A DNA stretch of 64,000 nucleotides. Source: Pseudomonas pisciculturae (GTDB taxonomy: Bacteria; Pseudomonadota; Gammaproteobacteria; Pseudomonadales; Pseudomonadaceae). The stretch lies in the NCBI RefSeq assembly GCF_015461805.1, contig NZ_JACVZE010000010.1, forward strand, positions 210,121 through 274,120. The letters run 5' to 3'. The position numbers and the translations under genes are program-made. Under the pieces are notes generated by a model that worked only from the letters and a program-made list of their open reading frames with translations, made no database searches and was not told the DNA's origin. This document shows, piece after piece, positions 1 through 7,893 of the stretch (position 1 is the stretch's first letter; every line of letters starts with the position of its first letter).

Positions 1-395
1 CGGGTGTCTCTCAACGGTGCCATTACTGATTCTACGTCCAAACCGTTCATAAGGCAGTTGTGTGCTATTACTGACAGAGCCTCGAAAAGCTTGTCTCGCT
101 GTCTTGCCAACGCAGCGTTCTCCGCTTGAAGACTTGCAATACGCTCTTCTAGACTCCTGCGCCGGCGGGCACCATCCGGATCCCTCCCGCTTTCTCTCAT
201 TTGAACAATACGGGCGGCCTCAATTCTTTCTCCACGGTCACCTCCTAGCGTAGCTCGGCTTGTCAGGCCCAACCGGCGCTGCACCTCCGGTCGGGAAATG
301 GGAACGATCTCCACTCCTGAGCTAATCATCTGGGCGAGGAGAGCGTCTATTGCTTCGTCAAGAGTGCCGCCCCTCAATGTCTGTCGTCGTGCCAT
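1..395 (-). CDS. GmtX-like recombinase accessory protein (C-terminus beyond window)
   Basis: An open frame starts with ATG at 395 (complement), reads MARRQTLRGGTLDEAIDALL, and stays open to base 1, so the C-terminus is missing. About 131 residues are visible. A charged helical region near residues 80-105 (RRRSLEERIASLQAENAALA) looks like a coiled coil. Small coiled-coil proteins of this type accompany tyrosine recombinases in mobile modules (TnpC of Tn554, GmtX of the gamma-Mobile-Trio). It begins 8 bp after the upstream recombinase fragment ends, so the two were probably one operon. The GmtX label is inferred from size, composition and position, not from a catalytic motif. Confidence 0.55.
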   Translation of the reverse strand, partial: MARRQTLRGGTLDEAIDALLAQMISSGVEIVPISRPEVQRRLGLTSRATLGGDRGERIEAARIVQMRESGRDPDGARRRRSLEERIASLQAENAALARQRDKLFEALSVIAHNCLMNGLDVESVMAPLRDT

Positions 396-403
396 AGTTG
401 CCC

Positions 404-1309
404 CTAGTCATCTGATACCGAACTGTGTCGTTTGTCCGAGTCCACAACCGTGATTGGACGCCCGTTTGGAAACACGCGTTGCACACCTCCATTGGTATCG
501 CGTGCAAGGACAGATTTTAAATTCTTGAGCTTGTTTTCCTGGTCTGCTAGCCATACATCGCTGCCTGCCTCCCCGGTGCCTGCGTCGCGCATGATGGATA
601 TTGCCTGCGTCAGATTCTTGGCTTGTTTTTCAAGGTTGACCCGCTCCGATGGAGTGCCCATCAGATGTAGATGCGAGCAGCCATTCCAGCATTGAAGATG
701 CTTAGGGCAGGGGGCCTGGGAGAAATCGTGGATACAACCTCCGAAAGGGGTCACATGCAGCGCCGTGGCGTGTACGGTGAGGAATGCTTCCGCAGTTGTT
801 GTACCTTTATCTGATAGCAAAGCATGGTAACTATCGGTCAAAGCGCCATGAATTCGCTTACCTCTTATGGCTGTATGTAGAAAGTCGAGGCGCTCGTGAT
901 AGCTATTGAACGCCAGAAACTCATGATGGGCAGCGGTGTTTTCTTCAATGCTCGTGTGTTGGTAATAAACATTCTGGTCGAGGCGTTTTCGCCCCAGAGC
1001 CAATGCTTGCTGAACATCGCTCATACCGGTCAAGTGGTAAATTGTGTTCCGCCAGTGTCTAGGTTGGTGGCTTGTTAGCCTAATCGGAGTTCCATCGGAT
1101 TCGGTTAATGAACGACGCGAAAAAATGGACGTATATTTTTCATCGTCACCTAATGCGTGATTGATATCCCCGAGGGTGACCCGACGCGGGACCGCACGAA
1201 ACACATTCGCCTCACGTCCACCGAAACGAAATTGGCCGTCGAAAGCGATCGCAAGCGTTTCGCTGGTTCTAAGTACGATACGAACTTGTCCCCCGACATT
1301 TTCTGTCAA
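404..1309 (-). pseudogene. C-terminal tyrosine recombinase fragment (GmtZ-like)
   Basis: About 301 residues from a TTG codon at 1309; the same frame stays open upstream to at least 1440, past the stop of the neighbouring fragment. It carries the second half of a tyrosine recombinase active site: HQPRHW (HxxR box) near residue 80 and the Tyr box (LDQNVYYQHTS) about 30 residues later. The first catalytic Arg and the Lys region are not recognisable. A Cys/His-rich stretch follows (CIHDFSQAPCPKHLQCWNGC), a possible zinc site. The fragment fits a GmtZ-like integrase that lost its N-terminal half. The alternative is a divergent intact protein using an unrecognised start. Confidence 0.55.
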
Positions 1310-1374
1310 TGCCGCGTGCCCACGGATCCTCGGGACGATCAGTCGCTCAATCTCCCCGGCGACGTAACGTCGCT

Positions 1375-1821
1375 TTAACGACCTTCCTTGCTTTTCATCC
1401 GGTTCATCGTCAAATGGATGGACACCGTTGCGTGTGTCTTCAGCAGGCGCAGGTACTGGTCACGTGTTCGTGAACTGATCTGCTGAAAAAGTACAGTGCC
1501 AGCTTTGCCGATTCGGGCGATCAGATTATCGGCATGACGGCCACTTTGGAGCCAAATAGCGTAACCGTCCAGCAAAGCCAGAATCGCCTCAAAGTGGCAG
1601 GCCAAGATGGCCTCATCGATATCCAGATCTCGGCTTTTGGCATAGGCGTAGAAAGCCTGGATCGCGCGCAGGTGCGCCGCAGCCGTGTTGTAAGCCCGGT
1701 GCTTGAGTTTGAGTTGGACGTAGATGAACGGAATGAGTATGGGCAACGGCGTCGCATCACCAGCTTGTACAAGCAGCGGTAGTCGTTGACCTGAAGAGAA
1801 CCTGCACTGGATCAGTTTCAT
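1375..1821 (-). pseudogene. N-terminal recombinase fragment (SAM-like/core-binding part)
   Basis: 148 residues from ATG at 1821 to TAA at 1375. The segment around residues 35-75 (KHRAYNTAAAHLRAIQAFYA) and SRTRDQYLRLLK near residue 115 look like the DNA-binding N-terminal domain of a phage-type integrase. There is no catalytic domain in frame. The next frame over continues into the downstream fragment that holds the HxxR and Tyr boxes, so the two pieces look like a fusion by internal deletion or a frameshifted gene. Together with the small accessory gene at the window edge they suggest a decayed three-gene recombinase module. Confidence 0.5.
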
Positions 1822-2116
1822 CGACAGCTACCTCATTCAAGGACTCGCCATGAACACGAAACACATGGCCCGTTGAGAGAGTAGACGTCAAATACGAATT
1901 GGTCGAATCAGTGACTTACGTAGCTTATGAACATATCTGACATAGCACCTCGTTTAACATAATATACATTATGCGTAATACCGTATTGCGCATTCAGGGT
2001 CAGTCCACAGTAGATTTCAAACCTCACTCCCTCGCCTTGATGCCATGCCCAATGGCGCCTTTGGCAAACCTCATCTTTACTCGCTGCATGGACGCCGCCA
2101 CCGCCTGAGGTTTTGC
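1822..2116. other. Intergenic region between recombinase remnant and lipoprotein gene
   Basis: 295 bp without a convincing gene. Its right half is AT-rich and holds two abutting dyads (1958-1993, listed separately). A short reading frame starting at 1971 has no clear ribosome binding site and no recognisable product. If the recombinase remnant is the end of an inserted element, the element boundary could lie here. Confidence 0.4.
1958..1993. repeat. Two abutting inverted repeats (operator- or attachment-site-like)
   Basis: CATAAT-4-ATTATG spans 1958-1973. It overlaps a 23-bp palindrome at 1971-1993 made of ATGCGTAATAC, one base, then GTATTGCGCAT (one mismatch between the 11-base arms). The pair sits upstream of the recombinase remnant and about 120 bp before the lipoprotein start. 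It could be a regulator site or a recombination core; nothing in the sequence decides which. Confidence 0.4.
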
Positions 2117-2608
2117 ATGAAGCACATTATCTGCGCTGCGCTTTTATCCGTGCTGCTCACAGGCTGCGATGTCAGCTTCAATAAAACGCCGCCCAAAACC
2201 ATCGCATCTGAACCTTCTACCGAAGAACAACAACGCCAGGTGTTCAATGCCACGGTTGAGTTTCTGCAGTTACTGGATACAGGTCGTGTCAATCAAACCT
2301 GGTCAACCTCCAGTCCGCTGCTTCAAGCGACAACGTCTGAATTGATGTGGACCAATGGCATCAAGGCCATACGCCTGGGCCTTGGCGACTATGTCGAACG
2401 TACCAGCGCCAATATCGGGTTTACCACGCAGATGCCGGATGTGCCGGCCGGCAGCTATGCGGTTGTCGAGTGCGTGACGACGTTTAGCACCGGGCCTGCG
2501 ATGGAGAACATCGTATTACGTGATGACGATAACCAGTGGCGTGTGGTGGGTTATTCGGTCAATAAGCGCTTTTTGGGTGGCGACGAGCCTGACAACAAGT
2601 CGCCCTGA
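2117..2608 (+). CDS. DUF4019-type lipoprotein
   Basis: 163 residues. The start chosen is ATG 2117, which gives a typical lipoprotein signal (MKHIICAALLSVLLTGC) with lipobox LLTGC and Cys17 as the lipidated residue; the longer frame from 2045 would bury the signal. The mature part matches the DUF4019 pattern: FLQLLDTGRVNQTW, an SAN..R segment, and a closing WRVVGYSV strand. DUF4019 proteins are small envelope proteins without assigned reaction. It is monocistronic, ends before a strong hairpin, and converges with the chemoreceptor gene. Confidence 0.8.
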   Translation: MKHIICAALLSVLLTGCDVSFNKTPPKTIASEPSTEEQQRQVFNATVEFLQLLDTGRVNQTWSTSSPLLQATTSELMWTNGIKAIRLGLGDYVERTSANIGFTTQMPDVPAGSYAVVECVTTFSTGPAMENIVLRDDDNQWRVVGYSVNKRFLGGDEPDNKSP

Positions 2609-2633
2609 CCTGCCTCTATATATATAATGTAAT

Positions 2634-2669
2634 TATAACTAAACTAAATAGTCATTTAGTTTAGTTATA
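2634..2669. terminator. Bidirectional AT-rich hairpin between convergent genes
   Basis: A perfect 16-bp inverted repeat (arm ATAACTAAACTAAAT plus one outer T-A pair) surrounds the loop AGTC. It fills the gap between two convergent stop codons (2608 and 2670). The stem is almost all A-T, unlike the usual GC-rich terminator, but symmetry and position suit transcription termination from both sides. Confidence 0.65.
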
Positions 2670-4283
2670 TCAAAGGCGAAACCGATCCACCGATTGCGAC
2701 AGCTCCCCCGCCAACGACGACAACTCGTCCGTCGTTGACGCTGTGGTCGCGATCACCCGGCTATTGCTTTGCGACATCCCGGCAATCATCTCCACTTGGT
2801 GGGCAATTTCATTGCTGGCCAGGCTCTGCTCGCCGATGGTGCGGGAAATGTCATTCACCAGTTCCGTGGTCTTGAGCGTGGCCTGGAGAATCTCGCGGAT
2901 TGCCCGTTCGACTTCTGCGGTCACTGCCATGCCTTTGTCGACCTGAGCAACCCCCTCCTCCATGCTGGTCACCGCTTCCCGGGTGTTTTGCTGGATGCGT
3001 GCGACCATGCTGGCAATTTCCTGGGTCGATGCGCTGGTACGGCCCGCCAGGCTGCGGACTTCATCCGCCACTACGGCAAAGCCGCGTCCCTGCTCGCCGG
3101 CGCGGGCGGCTTCGATCGCGGCGTTCAGGGCCAACAGGTTGGTCTGGTCGGCGATGCCTTTGATCACCTGGATGATGCTGAAAATCGCCTCGGACTCTTT
3201 GTCCAGCGTACGAATAACCTGAGCCGACTGCTGCGCTGAGCGAGCGATGCCATCCATGTCGTCGACGACCTGATGTATCACCCGACCACCCTCCTTGGCC
3301 AGCGCCTCGGCCTGATTGGCCATGTCCAAGGCGCGGCCGGCATGCCGAGTAATCTCTTCGATGCTGGCGGTCATTTCACTCGCTGCCGCCGCCATGGTGC
3401 TGGCGGCAGCGCTTTGTTGCTGACTGCTGTCGGCGACTTCATGGCAGCCATGGCTCAGTTGTTCGCTCTTGCCGTTGACGCCATGGGCGTTGCTGCGCAC
3501 CACTTCGATCATGCCGCGCAAATCGCGCTGCATGGTGGCGAGGCTGCGAATCAACGCACTGGCTTCGTCGTTGCGACGAGGCGCGACAATCGGTTCGCTC
3601 AAGTTGCCACGGGCGATACTGGCGGCAATGCGGCTGGCGGTTTGCAGTGGCCCCATGATGCTCAGCAACACCCAGCGGCCCTGGGCCAACAGCAACAACA
3701 GGCTGGCGATCAATACCGCACCCAGGGTGACGTTGGCGGTGCTGATGGTCTGCCGAGTGCCGGTACTGGTTTTTTGGGTATCGTCCTCGATCAGCTCGCT
3801 CAGGCTCGCCATTTGGTCTTCAAGCTGGCTGAACGCGACATTGAATGTCTGCAATTGCTCGCGTGCGGCCTCGGGATTATCCAGAGCCTGGGCGACGATG
3901 CGCTCACCCGTGCTGATATAAGTGTCGAGGCTCGGGCGGATTTTTTCCAAAGAGGCCTTGAGGGTTGGGTCCAATGGCAGCTTGAGGTTGTCTGCCAGCA
4001 CCTGGCGAAAATGCTCGGCATGCTCCTGCAGCGAACTGTTGACCTCGGCCGGAGTGCTGGTGCTTTTCCCCAGGCCCACCAACATGGCCGACAGCACGTC
4101 GGCGCGCAGTGCGTCGTGCATCATGTCGGCTTCCATGTGGTTTCGCAGCACCGTCATGCTGACCTCATTGGCCTGTACGGCATGGCCCATCCGGGTGTTT
4201 CCCACATAACTGGCCAAGCTCATGATCAATGCGGTGATCAGCCCGGTCGCAATCAACAGTATCAAGCGCAATTTGATCGTCAT
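2670..4283 (-). CDS. Methyl-accepting chemotaxis protein
   Basis: 537 residues from ATG 4283, preceded by GGGGATAAC as ribosome binding site; the frame extends upstream but the extra residues (RRPRHGDN...) look non-coding. Order: membrane segment near residues 6-26; a helical periplasmic domain of about 160 residues resembling a four-helix-bundle sensor; a second membrane segment near 190-212; HAMP; then the cytoplasmic signalling hairpin with the tip motif NLLALNAAIEAARAGEQGRG and FAVVADEVRSLA. It should signal to CheA/CheW at the inner membrane. The ligand cannot be read from sequence. It has no chemotaxis neighbours and converges on the DUF4019 gene. Confidence 0.93.
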   Translation of the reverse strand: MTIKLRLILLIATGLITALIMSLASYVGNTRMGHAVQANEVSMTVLRNHMEADMMHDALRADVLSAMLVGLGKSTSTPAEVNSSLQEHAEHFRQVLADNLKLPLDPTLKASLEKIRPSLDTYISTGERIVAQALDNPEAAREQLQTFNVAFSQLEDQMASLSELIEDDTQKTSTGTRQTISTANVTLGAVLIASLLLLLAQGRWVLLSIMGPLQTASRIAASIARGNLSEPIVAPRRNDEASALIRSLATMQRDLRGMIEVVRSNAHGVNGKSEQLSHGCHEVADSSQQQSAAASTMAAAASEMTASIEEITRHAGRALDMANQAEALAKEGGRVIHQVVDDMDGIARSAQQSAQVIRTLDKESEAIFSIIQVIKGIADQTNLLALNAAIEAARAGEQGRGFAVVADEVRSLAGRTSASTQEIASMVARIQQNTREAVTSMEEGVAQVDKGMAVTAEVERAIREILQATLKTTELVNDISRTIGEQSLASNEIAHQVEMIAGMSQSNSRVIATTASTTDELSSLAGELSQSVDRFRL

Positions 4284-4441
4284 GCTGTTATCCCCGTGCC
4301 TGGGTCGCCGGTTGAGAGCCCTACCGCAAACGCCTCTGCTTACAGCGTTATCGGCATCCATTGCTTGTTATTGAAGCCCAACTTTGCGGATTTGCGCAGA
4401 TCCCTTAAGCTGACCGACCTTTGCTCCACCCGGAACTGCCC

Positions 4442-5650
4442 ATGTCTCGAAGTATCGTCCACCTCGCCCTGCTGCTGGGCTTGATCACGGCCGTTGGCCC
4501 CTTCGCCATCGACATCTACCTGCCCGCCCTGCCCACGCTCGGCACCAGCCTGAATGCGTCGCCGGCCGCAGTACAGATGAGCTTGATCGTGTTCTTCATC
4601 ATCATCGGCGTGTGCCAGCTGTTCTATGGCCCGATCAGCGACGTGTTTGGGCGCAAGCCGCCGATCTACGCCGGGCTGGTGATTTTTGCGATTGGCAGCA
4701 TTGGCTGTGCGCTGGCCCCGACTATTGAAGCGCTGATCGGCTTTCGTGCCTTGCAGGCCTTCGGTGCCTGTGCCGGCATGGTGATTCCCCGCGCGATTGT
4801 GCGCGACCTGTACACCGGCCATGAAGCCGCGCGCTTGATGGCCCTGCTGATGCTGGTGATGAGCGTCTCACCGATTCTCGCTCCGTTGGCCGGTAGCCTG
4901 GTGATTTCGCTGTGGAGCTGGCGCGAAGTATTCGCGGTGCTGGCCGTGGTGTCGCTGGCGTGCCTGGTGATGACCGCCGTGCAACTGCCGGAAACCCACC
5001 CGGCCGAACGGCGCCTGGGCAAGACCTTGGGCAGCGCCTTCGGCAGTTATGGCGCATTGTTGCGCGACCCCGTGTTTAATGGCCTGGCGGTGGTCAGCGG
5101 GTTTGGCCTGGCGACGTTCTTCGTGTTCATCGGCAGTGCGCCCTTCGTGTACATCGAGCATTACGGCCTGACGCCGACCCAGTTCAGCCTGGGATTTGCG
5201 CTCAATGCAGCGTCGTTTTTCACCATGAGCCAGCTCACTGCCCGCCTGAGCGCGCGTTTTGGCCTGCCATCGCTGATTCGTTGGTCGGTAGTGGCTGTGG
5301 CTGCAGTCATGGCGTTGCTGGCACTCACCACACTGTGGGTCGACAGCCTTGCGGTGATGATGACCTTGCTGTTTATCGGCTTCGGTTTTCTCGGCCTGTT
5401 GCTGCCGGCGGCCGGGGTGCTGTCCCTTGAGGATCACGGCGCGGTGGCGGGTTCTGCATCGGCGTTGCTGGGGGCGATCCAGATGATTACGGCTGCGGGG
5501 TCCATGGCGCTGGTAGGGATCTACGCCGATCACACCCCAGCGCCGATGCTGATTGGCATTGCCCTGTGTGCACTCGCCGCCATGCTGACGGTGATGTGGA
5601 CCCTGCAGCGCTTGCCGGCGCACTTGGCGAGCGCCCCGCCCTCCTCCTGA
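4442..5650 (+). CDS. Bcr/CflA family drug exporter (MFS)
   Basis: 402 residues, about 12 membrane segments. The start is taken as ATG 4442 (MSRSIVHLALLLGL); a TTG at 4421 is possible but has no better ribosome site. MFS motif A is present as GPISDVFGRKP between helices 2 and 3. The sequence AIDIYLPALPTL in helix 1 and RAIVRDLYTG after helix 4 are typical of the Bcr/CflA group of proton-driven exporters, whose members move bicyclomycin, chloramphenicol-type drugs or sulfonamides. Substrate here is not predictable. It is divergent from the chemoreceptor gene and convergent with the integrase gene. Confidence 0.9.
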   Translation: MSRSIVHLALLLGLITAVGPFAIDIYLPALPTLGTSLNASPAAVQMSLIVFFIIIGVCQLFYGPISDVFGRKPPIYAGLVIFAIGSIGCALAPTIEALIGFRALQAFGACAGMVIPRAIVRDLYTGHEAARLMALLMLVMSVSPILAPLAGSLVISLWSWREVFAVLAVVSLACLVMTAVQLPETHPAERRLGKTLGSAFGSYGALLRDPVFNGLAVVSGFGLATFFVFIGSAPFVYIEHYGLTPTQFSLGFALNAASFFTMSQLTARLSARFGLPSLIRWSVVAVAAVMALLALTTLWVDSLAVMMTLLFIGFGFLGLLLPAAGVLSLEDHGAVAGSASALLGAIQMITAAGSMALVGIYADHTPAPMLIGIALCALAAMLTVMWTLQRLPAHLASAPPSS

Positions 5651-5651
5651 G

Positions 5652-5680
5652 CAAGCCTGGTGCGGGCCCGCTCCCACCGT
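5652..5680. repeat. Degenerate REP half-site
   Basis: The stretch after the exporter stop ends in GGCCCGCTCCCACCGTTTGATC, which closely resembles the right half of the REP pair ending at 25041 (CCCGCTCCCAC then TTTGATC). No matching left half is visible. It fills the gap between two convergent genes. Confidence 0.5.
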
Positions 5681-5691
5681 TTGATCTTCGT

Positions 5692-6606
5692 CTATAGGTC
5701 AAACCGATCAACCGCCCGCCTGCGCTCATTGTCGTCGCGCACGTCATAACTGGCAGTGGTTTGGATATTGGTGTGGTGCGCCAGCTTCTGCGCAATCGAC
5801 AGGTCATGTTCCTCGATCACCCGCGTGATAAACGAGCGGCGAAAGTCATGGGGCATGATCTTCACGCCGACCTGTTCGCCACGCTGGCGAGCGATGTAAT
5901 AAATCGCGTGTTTTGTGATGCGCTCTCGGGTGATGTGGCTCCCCCGGCGAATGCGGTTGAACAGGAATGCATCGTCCTGCTCACCCTCCTTGAGCTGCTC
6001 GCGACGAAAATCCAGCCACGCCTGCAACTTCGCAAACGCCCAGTCTGGCGCGTACTTGAGCAGTTCTTTGTTGCCCTTGCCGATCACCCGCAGGCTGCGC
6101 TCGGCAAAGTTGAGCTGCGCCAGATCGAGGTTGACCGACTCCGACTTGCGCATGCCCGAGCCATAGAGGATGCCGATCAGTGCCGCATCCCGCAGGCCCT
6201 GGGGGCGAGGGTCGGCGGCGCAGACGTCCATCATCTCTCGAATCAGTGTACGCCGCAGGTTGCGGCCCTGGCCCAGCCGGGTGCCGGGCGCCGGCTTGAC
6301 CGTGCGCATGCGCAGCAAGTGTTCCTGGGTGATCAGGCTCATGCGCCAGGCCTCATTCATCACCCCGCGTACCGCGTTCACATACAGCGATGAAGTATTC
6401 GGCGCATAGCCGTCTTCGCGCAAGGCGGCGACCAGGGCTATGACGTGTTCGGGCTGCAACAGGTGCCAGTTGATGTCTTCGAGGTTGATGTCTTCGAAGC
6501 CCAGGCGGTCGGCGGCGTCTTGCAGCACGTAGCGCATGGTCAGTTGGCTGGAGGGCGCCAGGCGGGTGAGATAAAGGGTCAGCGGGTTGCGGATAGACTC
6601 GGTCAA
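5692..6606 (-). CDS. Tyrosine-type site-specific recombinase
   Basis: 304 residues, the length of XerC/XerD-type enzymes. All catalytic positions are visible: Arg in GSGMRKSE (about residue 155), Lys in VIGKGNKE, HDFRRSF as the HxxR box, His in AHHTNIQTT, and Tyr in TASYDVRDD near the C-terminus. The N-terminal half is a core-binding domain. It catalyses cut and rejoin of DNA through a 3'-phosphotyrosine. There are no phage or transposon genes next to it, so it may be a resident stand-alone recombinase or the last part of an old element. A 40-bp dyad immediately upstream could be its target or operator. Confidence 0.88.
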   Translation of the reverse strand: MTESIRNPLTLYLTRLAPSSQLTMRYVLQDAADRLGFEDINLEDINWHLLQPEHVIALVAALREDGYAPNTSSLYVNAVRGVMNEAWRMSLITQEHLLRMRTVKPAPGTRLGQGRNLRRTLIREMMDVCAADPRPQGLRDAALIGILYGSGMRKSESVNLDLAQLNFAERSLRVIGKGNKELLKYAPDWAFAKLQAWLDFRREQLKEGEQDDAFLFNRIRRGSHITRERITKHAIYYIARQRGEQVGVKIMPHDFRRSFITRVIEEHDLSIAQKLAHHTNIQTTASYDVRDDNERRRAVDRFDL

Positions 6607-6625
6607 GTTGAATCAGCCTTTGGAT

Positions 6626-6665
6626 TAAATACCTTAAACAAGCCGTTGTTTATTCAAAGTATTTA
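6626..6665. repeat. Imperfect inverted repeat upstream of recombinase
   Basis: TAAATAC..TTAAACAA is followed after GCCG by TTGTTTA..AAGTATTTA. The outer 7-bp parts (TAAATAC/GTATTTA) and inner 7-bp parts (TAAACAA/TTGTTTA) pair, with a small asymmetry between them. It lies 20 bp before the recombinase start. Paired arms around a short centre are the layout of tyrosine recombinase core sites, but an operator is equally possible. Confidence 0.4.
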
Positions 6666-6714
6666 GTGAGTTGGCGAAGGCCGAGTCTAACGCAGGATCG
6701 GCCCTGGCACCAAA

Positions 6715-7527
6715 TCATGGGGCGGTGTCGTCGTCCTCGGTAGGCTCTTGCGGCTGGGACTGGGCCTGGCCCCATTCACTGTCCTGTTTCTGCATAAGGG
6801 CGAACCAGTGCTGACGCATAAACGTCAGGTACGCTGGCGGCGCCTTGGCAAAATCCTTCTCGTCGCCATAACAACCCGGCAGCGGCAGCTCGGTGCCCTG
6901 CTCCTTGTATTGGCTGACCAGCGCCTGCTGCGCGGCGACGCTGCAATCCTTGGGCAGGGGCATGCCGCGCAGTGCGCCGGCATCCTCGTCCCACCAGCTC
7001 GCGCCGTAGCGGTCGACGCCGCGAAGGCGAAACTTTTCGGACTTGCCCACGTGCATGATCAATTTGAATTCGTTGGGGCTGACATCGCTGGTACAAGTGC
7101 GCGAATAACCTACAGTCGCCTGTGTGATGCCATCGCCGGTCAGGTCGGTGACCTTGGTTGCAGCCATGTCAAAGCGCAGCGCTGCGTCGAATTCGCAATG
7201 CTGCACATCGTCATAAAGCATCCACACGCGTTTAGGGCGGTTGCCGTCGATCAGGTACTGCGCCGCATACACAAACGCCGACTGGGTGCCGTCGTCGTCA
7301 CGCTCGCTGACCTGCTCGGCCAACACCAGCAGGTTCTTGCCTTGGTGATCGTCCCAGGTATAGGCCGCGATCTGCTTGCCACGCACTTCAACGCCATCGG
7401 GCACCTGGTCGATGCTGGTCAGCGCCACGCCCTCGTCGGCGCGCACAGTGGTGACACACGCCACGCTCATCAACAAACCCATCAACACTGGCCGCAACTG
7501 GCCGCGTAAAAGCTGCACGCTATTCAT
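6715..7527 (-). CDS. Secreted protein of unknown function
   Basis: 270 residues from ATG 7527. The N-terminus has a signal peptide (basic start, hydrophobic LMGLLMSVACVTTV, cleavage near VRADEG). The mature part contains KVTDLTGDGITQATVGYSRTC, similar to VCBS/FG-GAP-like or M949_RS01915-type proteins that carry a D-x-T/N-GDG motif. Four Cys residues could form disulfides. The C-terminal tail is Gln/Asp/Glu-rich. It is probably periplasmic. I recognise no enzyme motif. It stands alone, divergent from the arn operon and in line with the recombinase gene. Confidence 0.75.
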   Translation of the reverse strand: MNSVQLLRGQLRPVLMGLLMSVACVTTVRADEGVALTSIDQVPDGVEVRGKQIAAYTWDDHQGKNLLVLAEQVSERDDDGTQSAFVYAAQYLIDGNRPKRVWMLYDDVQHCEFDAALRFDMAATKVTDLTGDGITQATVGYSRTCTSDVSPNEFKLIMHVGKSEKFRLRGVDRYGASWWDEDAGALRGMPLPKDCSVAAQQALVSQYKEQGTELPLPGCYGDEKDFAKAPPAYLTFMRQHWFALMQKQDSEWGQAQSQPQEPTEDDDTAP

Positions 7528-7893
7528 CCGAGTACCCTGGCAAGAGACGGCTTACTTTACCGGCACTTGAGGCGCATTGCAGAGAAGATTCTTCAATAAA
7601 TGGTATTGCGCAGGGTGCGAACGAGAGCCTTACTCAACACCCTGATTACTTAGCTGAACACTGGCTGTCTACCGGTCAAATAAACGAGTTTTTCATCCGC
7701 CTTTCATATTCGTTCTACATTTTTGCGCTTAGTCTTAATACACAACTTCAGAGCAAACCGCGCTACACCGGCTAACCTGTTGATTATGCTTTATCTTTGG
7801 CACCGTTGATAAAGTCTGCGGTCTAGACATTCGCCCCATGATTGTTGCTGTCTTCAAGCGCCAAGTTGCTTTAACCCCCGAGGTCATGAATCT
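7528..7893. other. Upstream region of the arn operon
   Basis: 366 bp without a gene. No trace of arnB, which usually precedes arnC, is seen in any frame. The region becomes AT-rich from about 7560 and holds a direct-repeat regulator-like site (7691-7707) followed by CTTAAT at 7734-7739. The long leader (about 130-150 nt if transcription starts near 7750) could be regulated post-transcriptionally; no known riboswitch fold was recognised. Confidence 0.5.
7691..7707 (+). promoter_or_regulatory. Candidate OmpR-family response regulator box before arnC
   Basis: TTTCAT-CCGCC-TTTCAT is a direct hexamer repeat with 11-bp period, the spacing used by winged-helix response regulators such as PhoP, PmrA and ColR, all of which control arn operons in pseudomonads. 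A PmrA-like hexamer CTTAAT follows at 7734-7739, where the -10 region might lie. Which regulator binds is inference. Confidence 0.4.
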
